From contig CANOBT010000044.1 of assembly GCA_947564305.1 (NCBI GenBank), positions 1 through 36,760 of the forward strand: a DNA stretch of 36,760 nt, read 5' to 3'. Numbering within the stretch: position 1 is the first letter of the stretch; the number at the start of each line of letters is the position of its first letter. A program made the position numbers and the translations under genes. This DNA is from an uncultured Lachnospiraceae bacterium. GTDB lineage: Bacteria > Bacillota_A > Clostridia > Lachnospirales > Lachnospiraceae. Shown here one piece after another: positions 32,064-36,760 of the stretch. A model generated the notes under the pieces. That model searched no databases. It was not told where the DNA came from and saw only the letters and a program-made list of their open reading frames with translations.

Positions 32064-33875
32064 CTATTCAAAATGATAAAATGCATTCAATTTTTCAAAA
32101 TACTCCTTTTCATTAAAATAAATATTTCTCTCATCCCATTTCTTAGTATCATCATAGATGGTAATAATTCTCTGAGTCGTATATAAGTTTGCAGCCAAAG
32201 CTCTCATTCCGGCTCCATTCTTTTTACCATTACCATTTATTTTAACTGAAAATGAACCATTACTAACAGATGCATTCAATTTTGCGGTCAATAATGCAAA
32301 ATTCCCTAAAGATTTCACCGCTGAAGTTCTATTTTCCAAGAAGTGTTGCGTATTGTTTTTATCAACCATATTCCCCGCATCATCGTATGAATCTAGTTTC
32401 ATCCATTCATCATTACTATGCCATTTTTGTGGCATAACATGCTCAAGAGTATATGCCTTTATATTTAAAGCATCCGCATACATCCCTTCATTCCCGTTTC
32501 TGTTCAACATTTCAATCAAGAACATTAGTAATAGTCCTTGTTTATTAGTAAATCTCCGAAATTTGTCTTTATATGTAATATTTGTTGCTGGAGAATCTTT
32601 CATGTACTGTTCAAAATAAAGCTGATCATTAAGTGCATTTATCAGACCTTCACAACATTGATTATAATTTTTGGTTGTTCCATCATAAATAAATCTTTGT
32701 AAGAAGAATCGTTCAAAGTTATACATTTTCTGTTCCAAATCATCTGCATTTTCCTTGAACAGTTTCAAAATGTATGGATTAAAAGTGGATGTCTCTAAAT
32801 AATCCAGAATCAGTAATAACCGATTTTTATAATCACTCCAGATGAAATTATTCTGACTCTGATATTCTGTTTTATACTCATAATATACTTTAGCATACTC
32901 ATACATTTCTTTGACAAACATATGCAAAGAATCATAATCCAGCTCATCAATATAACTTTTATAAGCATTGCATAAACCATGTATTCCTGTTGTCTTTTTT
33001 GCTGCGTAGAATTTAGAAATTATTGCAAAATCTTTTAAGAAACATTCTAAATGATCTGTTTTGATTCTTCCCAATGTAAATTCCTGATACCAAAAATCTT
33101 TTCTATTTTCAGCATAAAAAATTGAATCCCAATATTTATCATATATTTTGGTTATTTTATCAATTTTCGCCGAATCACCATTTGAATATTCCTTCATTTT
33201 TTGAAATATGTAGTTTTTAATTATATCTGAATTTGATAACGCTTTACCCAAACTATTAACTGAGTCAAAAATTTTTTGTTCATCATCTTTATCATCCAAA
33301 GTAATAAAAATCATACTCTTATTATGATTATATAATTTCAGAGCAAATTTTTTTGCCACATCTACTCCTGCATTAGAAAAGTATTTATAAAAGTATACAT
33401 ATGCATTTTCTATTGGATTATTGCTCAATGCTTCTAAATCGAGGGGTCTGTCTGCTTCTGCATCCATGATTTTTTCAAATGCAACTTTATCAATATTAGA
33501 TGGAATCAGTCTCGTCAAAAAAATCTCGTTACCATCATTATCTATTTCAATATCATAAATTGCATTTTTCAAAAAACTAGATAATGTATCTGCAAATTTT
33601 ATTCCTAAATCTAATAATGTTCTAACCAGAACATTAAATGTCGTAATTCTCTGCTGACCATCAATTATCAAAAAATTTCTTTCTTCATCAGTCCTAATTT
33701 TTTTCATAATTACGCTGCCGAAAAACGGCATTGTATTTCCAGGTGCATCTTGAAAGCTTTCAATTAAAGCTTCAAAATCATCCCCATTCCACACATAGGG
33801 TCTTTGGAAAAATGGAACCTCCATCCTTTTTGCTTCCGTTATCCATCTTAAAGCTTCGCTCGCTTGTCCATCCAT
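32064..33875 (-). CDS. GmrSD-type endonuclease (DUF262-DUF1524 fusion)
   Basis: A 603-aa protein. The N-terminal DUF262 (GmrS-like) domain has VPFFQRPYVWNGDDFEALIES and the nucleotide-binding motif IIDGQQRITTF. A long helical middle part leads to a C-terminal DUF1524 (GmrD-like) HNH nuclease domain with TLEHVMPQKW, ENRTSAVKSLGNFALLT and KLNASVSNGSF. GmrSD, BrxU and SspE proteins of this design restrict phage DNA, often glucosylated, hydroxymethylated or phosphorothioate-marked. The start at 33875 has GAGGAG 8 nt upstream; the longer reading to 34046 runs into the IS66 end and lacks family support. Its AT-rich composition differs from the McrBC genes, so it may have been acquired separately. 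No SspABCD or BREX genes are in view. Confidence 0.87.
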   Translation of the reverse strand: MDGQASEALRWITEAKRMEVPFFQRPYVWNGDDFEALIESFQDAPGNTMPFFGSVIMKKIRTDEERNFLIIDGQQRITTFNVLVRTLLDLGIKFADTLSSFLKNAIYDIEIDNDGNEIFLTRLIPSNIDKVAFEKIMDAEADRPLDLEALSNNPIENAYVYFYKYFSNAGVDVAKKFALKLYNHNKSMIFITLDDKDDEQKIFDSVNSLGKALSNSDIIKNYIFQKMKEYSNGDSAKIDKITKIYDKYWDSIFYAENRKDFWYQEFTLGRIKTDHLECFLKDFAIISKFYAAKKTTGIHGLCNAYKSYIDELDYDSLHMFVKEMYEYAKVYYEYKTEYQSQNNFIWSDYKNRLLLILDYLETSTFNPYILKLFKENADDLEQKMYNFERFFLQRFIYDGTTKNYNQCCEGLINALNDQLYFEQYMKDSPATNITYKDKFRRFTNKQGLLLMFLIEMLNRNGNEGMYADALNIKAYTLEHVMPQKWHSNDEWMKLDSYDDAGNMVDKNNTQHFLENRTSAVKSLGNFALLTAKLNASVSNGSFSVKINGNGKKNGAGMRALAANLYTTQRIITIYDDTKKWDERNIYFNEKEYFEKLNAFYHFE

Positions 33876-33933
33876 TTCAATTTCTCCTCTTTTGTTTTTT
33901 CCATGCACCATGTACACCAAACAATCTATTTCA

Positions 33934-33962
33934 AGTATAGCACAAAGAAATCCACAGGAAAA
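33934..33962 (-). promoter_or_regulatory. Candidate promoter of the GmrSD-type gene
   Basis: On the minus strand an extended -10 TGCTATACT (hexamer 33939-33934) with a weak TTTTCC -35 17 nt upstream. It lies between the gene and the IS66 end at 33997, so the insertion has not removed it. Confidence 0.5.
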
Positions 33963-34027
33963 TACATCTTTCACACTTAAAATATGCATTTGCTTTGTAA
34001 GTAGGTAATAATCCGTACCTTGACAAA

Positions 34028-34058
34028 ACAAAAAATCCCCCAGCAATTCGCCGGGGGA
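34028..34058 (-). terminator. Terminator inside the IS66 left end
   Basis: On the minus strand a CCCCC/GGGGG stem (34057-34053 with 34041-34037) extended by GGC/GCT is followed by a T-rich tract, 12 nt after the tnpC stop. It may limit read-through from the transposon into the defence genes. Confidence 0.7.
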
Positions 34059-34069
34059 AGTTTCAACTT

Positions 34070-35719
34070 TTACTTTTTCAGTTTGCTATGACAGTTTTCT
34101 GGAATACTGGTGGACCATGGCAGAAGTTCCTTCATCTCATCCTTCTCTGGAAATGCGCCAAGATTTTTCATTTTTTCAAGCACATACGCCAGATAGTTGT
34201 AAGGCTTCAATCCATTCATAAGTGCTGTTTCTGTAATGCTGTACACAACCGCGCTTGCCTGCGCCCCACGTATACTTTTGGAAAACAGCCAGTTACGGCG
34301 GCCTATGGCAAAGTTTTTCAGGGCACGTTCCGCTGACGAGTTATCAATACTTAAATGCCCGTCCTCCAGATACCTTTTCAGATAGGTTTCCTGGTTTAGG
34401 GCATACAGAACCGCTTCTCCGATCTTAGAGGACCTGTCCACGGCATCCTCCAGAGTATGCAGCCACCCGAAAAAGGCCTCTAAAAGCGGTTTTGCCTGCT
34501 TTTGACGCTCCTGATACCGTTCCTCCGGTGACTTGTTACGGATCATCTCTTCGATCTTATAGAGCATCCCGATCCGCGCCATTGCCTGGTATGCAGTTGT
34601 TTCTTTCAGCTGCTCTTTGGTGAAGTCCTTTTTCAAAATAGTCAGGGCTTCCTCAAACCTGCGTCTCGCATGTGCCATGCATCCTGTTACAGTGATCCTT
34701 TCCGGGAGACTGTGATATACCTGGTATCCGTCACAGGTGAAATAACCGTGGAACTGGTCGCCAAGGAATCTGACAGGATGGTATCCGGCACGGGTCCTTT
34801 CGTATTGGAAAAGGACCATCCGGGGGGAGCCGCTGTATTCATCGGTAAGGTAGACCCACATCCAGTTCTGGGTGGAACCCTTCTGGTCCGGCTCGTCAAT
34901 CACCTGGATACGGGTCTCATCCCCGTGGACGTACCTGCTGCGGAGGAATTCTTCTTTCATGAGCCCATAGAGCGGCTGCAGATACCTGTCCGCACACACA
35001 ATGATCCAGTTTGCCATCGTCTTCGTTGACAGGTTCAGGTCATAACGGGCGAATTCCCGTTCCTGACGCGCCAGAGGCATGCCATTCACGTATTTCGCGT
35101 TCATGATCCCTGCCACCAGGGATGGTGTTGCGATACTGCCTTTGAGAAAGGATGGTTCCTTCTCCGGCCGCTTTATTGCGCCGCATTTCGGACAGCTGTA
35201 AACATAGGTATTTTCTTCCACGACCTCAAACCGTGCGGGGACAAATTTGAGGCGCTTTACCGTCTCTTTCGTTACCACTTTATATTTTGCGCCGCAGTCC
35301 GCGCAGTATCTGTCTGTGCCTTCCAGCCTGTATTCGGTTACTTCCGTTGTTTCAAAGAGAGAAAGGTCTTCCTCTTTCTTACCAGTCCGTCTCTTCCTCT
35401 TATAAGAAGATGGATGGATCTCCTCCATTTCCGGCTCGGGCGCATCCAGATCTGCTTCCTGCTCCGCTTCATTGAAAAGGTCCAGCTGGGTATAGCCGTC
35501 CGTATATTTTTCGCTGGATGCCCCAAAACGTTTTCTCTGGGCAAGGGTCAGACGGTCGGAGAGCATTGCGTTTAGGAATTCCAGTTCCTTTGCCTTTTCC
35601 TTAAGAAGCCGGATTTCTGTCTCCTGTTTCTGTTGGTGCTCCTGCATGACCTGCATCAGGGCTATGATATTCTCTTTGCTCATGCCGTTCAGCTGTTCTT
35701 CTGTAAAAAGCGGTTTCAT
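34070..35719 (-). CDS. tnpC: IS66 transposase TnpC
   Basis: A 549-aa DDE transposase of normal length. Residues ~20-60 form a leucine-zipper-like coiled coil before the LAQRKRFGASSEKY block. A zinc ribbon follows (YCADCGAKYKV, YSCPKCGAIKRPE), then the DDE catalytic core with Asp267 in YVHGDETRIQV, Asp in FTCDGYQVYH, and Glu in IDNSSAERALK, and the IS66 C-terminal segment. All key residues are present and no frameshift is seen, so it should be active. It carries out cutting and joining together with TnpA and TnpB. Confidence 0.95.
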   Translation of the reverse strand: MKPLFTEEQLNGMSKENIIALMQVMQEHQQKQETEIRLLKEKAKELEFLNAMLSDRLTLAQRKRFGASSEKYTDGYTQLDLFNEAEQEADLDAPEPEMEEIHPSSYKRKRRTGKKEEDLSLFETTEVTEYRLEGTDRYCADCGAKYKVVTKETVKRLKFVPARFEVVEENTYVYSCPKCGAIKRPEKEPSFLKGSIATPSLVAGIMNAKYVNGMPLARQEREFARYDLNLSTKTMANWIIVCADRYLQPLYGLMKEEFLRSRYVHGDETRIQVIDEPDQKGSTQNWMWVYLTDEYSGSPRMVLFQYERTRAGYHPVRFLGDQFHGYFTCDGYQVYHSLPERITVTGCMAHARRRFEEALTILKKDFTKEQLKETTAYQAMARIGMLYKIEEMIRNKSPEERYQERQKQAKPLLEAFFGWLHTLEDAVDRSSKIGEAVLYALNQETYLKRYLEDGHLSIDNSSAERALKNFAIGRRNWLFSKSIRGAQASAVVYSITETALMNGLKPYNYLAYVLEKMKNLGAFPEKDEMKELLPWSTSIPENCHSKLKK

Positions 35720-35863
35720 AGTGGTTTTTACCTTTCCTAAAATCTAGGAAAAGTATACCACAAATCCCTGCCGGATGGGACGGGAAACTGCCTTCCGGAA
35801 TAGAGGAAAATCCACATAAAATCAGGAAATTTTCGTCCTTTTGCGAATTGACAGGGATCTTAG

Positions 35864-36217
35864 CTACACGACAATCTTCGGATGGTGTTCCTCAAAAGCT
35901 CCCTGGGGATTCAGGGACAGTCCATCACACAGCCAGTGGATTTCTTTAAGTGTTACTTTCTGTAATTCATCGGGTGTATCAGGCCAGTGAAAAGAATCAC
36001 GGTCCAGCCGTTTCATCAGGATCCAAAATCCCGACCCGTCCCACTGAAGGATCTTGATCAATGTGCGCCTGCGATTGCAGAACGCGAACATGCAGCGGGA
36101 ATACGGATCCAGATGGAATTTCAGCTTGATGACAGCGGCAAGTCCGGTGTAGCTCTTGCGAAGGTCCGTCACACCACAGGCCAGATAGACTGTGGTGTTT
36201 CCTGAGAATTCAAGCAT
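35864..36217 (-). CDS. tnpB: IS66 accessory protein TnpB
   Basis: A 117-aa protein of the IS66 Orf2 family, with the hallmark order VTDLRKSYTGLAAVI, DPYSRCMFAFCNRRRTLIKILQWDGSGFWI and KRLDRDSFHWP. It is needed for IS66 transposition but has no known enzyme activity. It overlaps the end of tnpA by 8 nt, so translation is probably coupled, and precedes tnpC by 144 nt. Confidence 0.95.
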   Translation of the reverse strand: MLEFSGNTTVYLACGVTDLRKSYTGLAAVIKLKFHLDPYSRCMFAFCNRRRTLIKILQWDGSGFWILMKRLDRDSFHWPDTPDELQKVTLKEIHWLCDGLSLNPQGAFEEHHPKIVV

Positions 36218-36578
36218 AGCTCTTTAAAGCATGGAGAAGCGCGGCCATCAGTCCGGTGGGGCAGTCAGCGCCCACTTCAATCCGGATATTTTCCGGGAGA
36301 CAGATCGTAACAGGAGCATGCCCTGCGGCAGAAGCAGAACAGATTTCCTGTTCAGAAGGAAGTCTGGCAAAAATGGGATCGGTGTAAGGCTCTGCCGCCG
36401 GCATTTCAGCCTGCAGTTTCCGCAGCCAATAACTGAATGTGGATTGAGGGATCCCGTTTTCCAGACACCAGTCCTTACGTGACAGACCACCCTCCTGAAA
36501 GGCAGCGATCCGGTCTGCCCAGAGAGCAGACTTGATTGATACGTTATTGGTTTGATTTATAAATATCACCTCCATCAT
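36210..36578 (-). CDS. tnpA: IS66 accessory protein TnpA
   Basis: A 122-aa protein with an N-terminal helix-turn-helix (WADRIAAFQEGGLSRKDWCLENGIPQSTFSYWLRKL), typical of the first IS66 gene, and a variable acidic C-terminal half. It likely binds the element ends. The ATG at 36578 is kept although it has no clear ribosome binding site; a GGAGGTG sequence lies just downstream of it, so the real start could be a few codons later at a non-ATG codon. First gene of the transposon operon. Confidence 0.88.
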   Translation of the reverse strand: MMEVIFINQTNNVSIKSALWADRIAAFQEGGLSRKDWCLENGIPQSTFSYWLRKLQAEMPAAEPYTDPIFARLPSEQEICSASAAGHAPVTICLPENIRIEVGADCPTGLMAALLHALKSYA

Positions 36579-36656
36579 TTGAAGCTATCTTATCAAATAT
36601 GATGGGATATTTGTAGATACGGATTATTACCTACTTACGTTGATTGTGGAAAACCT

Positions 36657-36760
36657 TTATTTTCCGTTTGTGTTCCCACACCCGATATCAACAACCACCG
36701 AAACATCAAAGTAGTTTTTGAGGTGCTTATTTCGGATTTTTTCACCCTCCGAAGTGAACA
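36657..36760 (-). CDS. Possible 3' end of a gene cut by the window edge
   Basis: The minus strand is open from the window edge to a TAA at 36657 and ends in ...DIGCGNTNGK. Thirty-four codons without a stop is not strong evidence. No family is recognised, and the frame runs next to the IS66 right end. Confidence 0.25.
   Translation of the reverse strand, partial: FTSEGEKIRNKHLKNYFDVSVVVDIGCGNTNGK

Larger units (their letters stand above)
33997..36638 (-). mobile_element. Complete IS66-family insertion sequence
   Basis: A 2642-bp element bounded by perfect 21-bp inverted repeats: GTAAGTAGGTAATAATCCGT(A) at 33997-34017 and its complement at 36618-36638, starting GTAA as is usual for IS66. It carries the three standard genes tnpA, tnpB and tnpC, all on the minus strand and all intact. 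The eight bases on either side (TTTGCTTT and GTTGATTG) do not match, so no target duplication is visible. Confidence 0.93.

Noticed and set aside
32064..34046. 660-aa version of the GmrSD-type protein
   Set aside because: The extra 57 residues read through the promoter region and into the IS66 inverted repeat, and a strong ribosome binding site marks the start at 33875.
1..36760. tRNA or rRNA genes
   Set aside because: No recognisable cloverleaf with a GGTTCGAATCC-type arm and no rRNA sequence was seen.

Overview
The window looks like a chromosomal stretch from a gut-type Lachnospiraceae (Firmicutes, Clostridia). The reasons are strong AGGAGG-type ribosome binding sites, moderate-to-low GC, a GH112 phosphorylase, YesM/YesN-type two-component systems, QueT, a methionine aminopeptidase with an N-terminal SEC-C motif, and a TatD-associated-type radical SAM protein. 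Genus and species cannot be fixed from sequence reading alone.

Layout. (1) 1-500: the 5' part of a holin-like small toxin gene with a self-complementary leader, plus the C-terminal remnant of a tyrosine recombinase, probably the scar of a lost element. (2) 576-5427, plus strand: GH112 phosphorylase, a 63-aa protein in its own promoter/terminator unit, a DUF1015 protein and methionine aminopeptidase. (3) 5513-7759, minus strand: radical SAM protein, an ECF-type substrate-binding component and a pyridoxal/pyridoxine kinase, with a dispersed hairpin repeat between the last two. (4) 7913-15384, minus strand: a carbohydrate-use operon read as solute-binding lipoprotein, two permeases, YesM-type kinase, YesN-type regulator and GH43-like glycosidase. 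No ATPase gene is present. (5) 15614-20162: formate/nitrite-type channel, two divergent AAA/DUF4143 ATPases with a 167-nt highly folded element between them, then queT behind a candidate preQ1 riboswitch. (6) 20397-24159, minus strand: a membrane-anchored protein with a degenerate C39-like domain, and an XRE regulator. (7) 24390-28615: a type III (CptIN-like) RNA-protein toxin-antitoxin locus, then a minus-strand OmpR-type two-component system. (8) 28803-33875, minus strand: a defence cluster of McrC/LlaJI-like nuclease, McrB-like GTPase and a GmrSD-type DUF262-DUF1524 endonuclease. (9) 33997-36638: a complete IS66 element upstream of the defence cluster.

How it fits together. Regions 2-5 are mostly metabolic and uptake functions (sugars, vitamin B6, queuosine precursor, formate). 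The right half holds defence functions: RNA-neutralised RNase toxin, McrBC and GmrSD, next to a transposon. The most interesting non-protein structures are the type III antitoxin repeats (24423-24512), the 167-nt multibranched palindromic element (17965-18131), a dispersed repeat family whose hairpin is kept while its sequence changes (6724-6852, 20281-20373), and the alternating SD/anti-SD leader of the small toxin (66-115).
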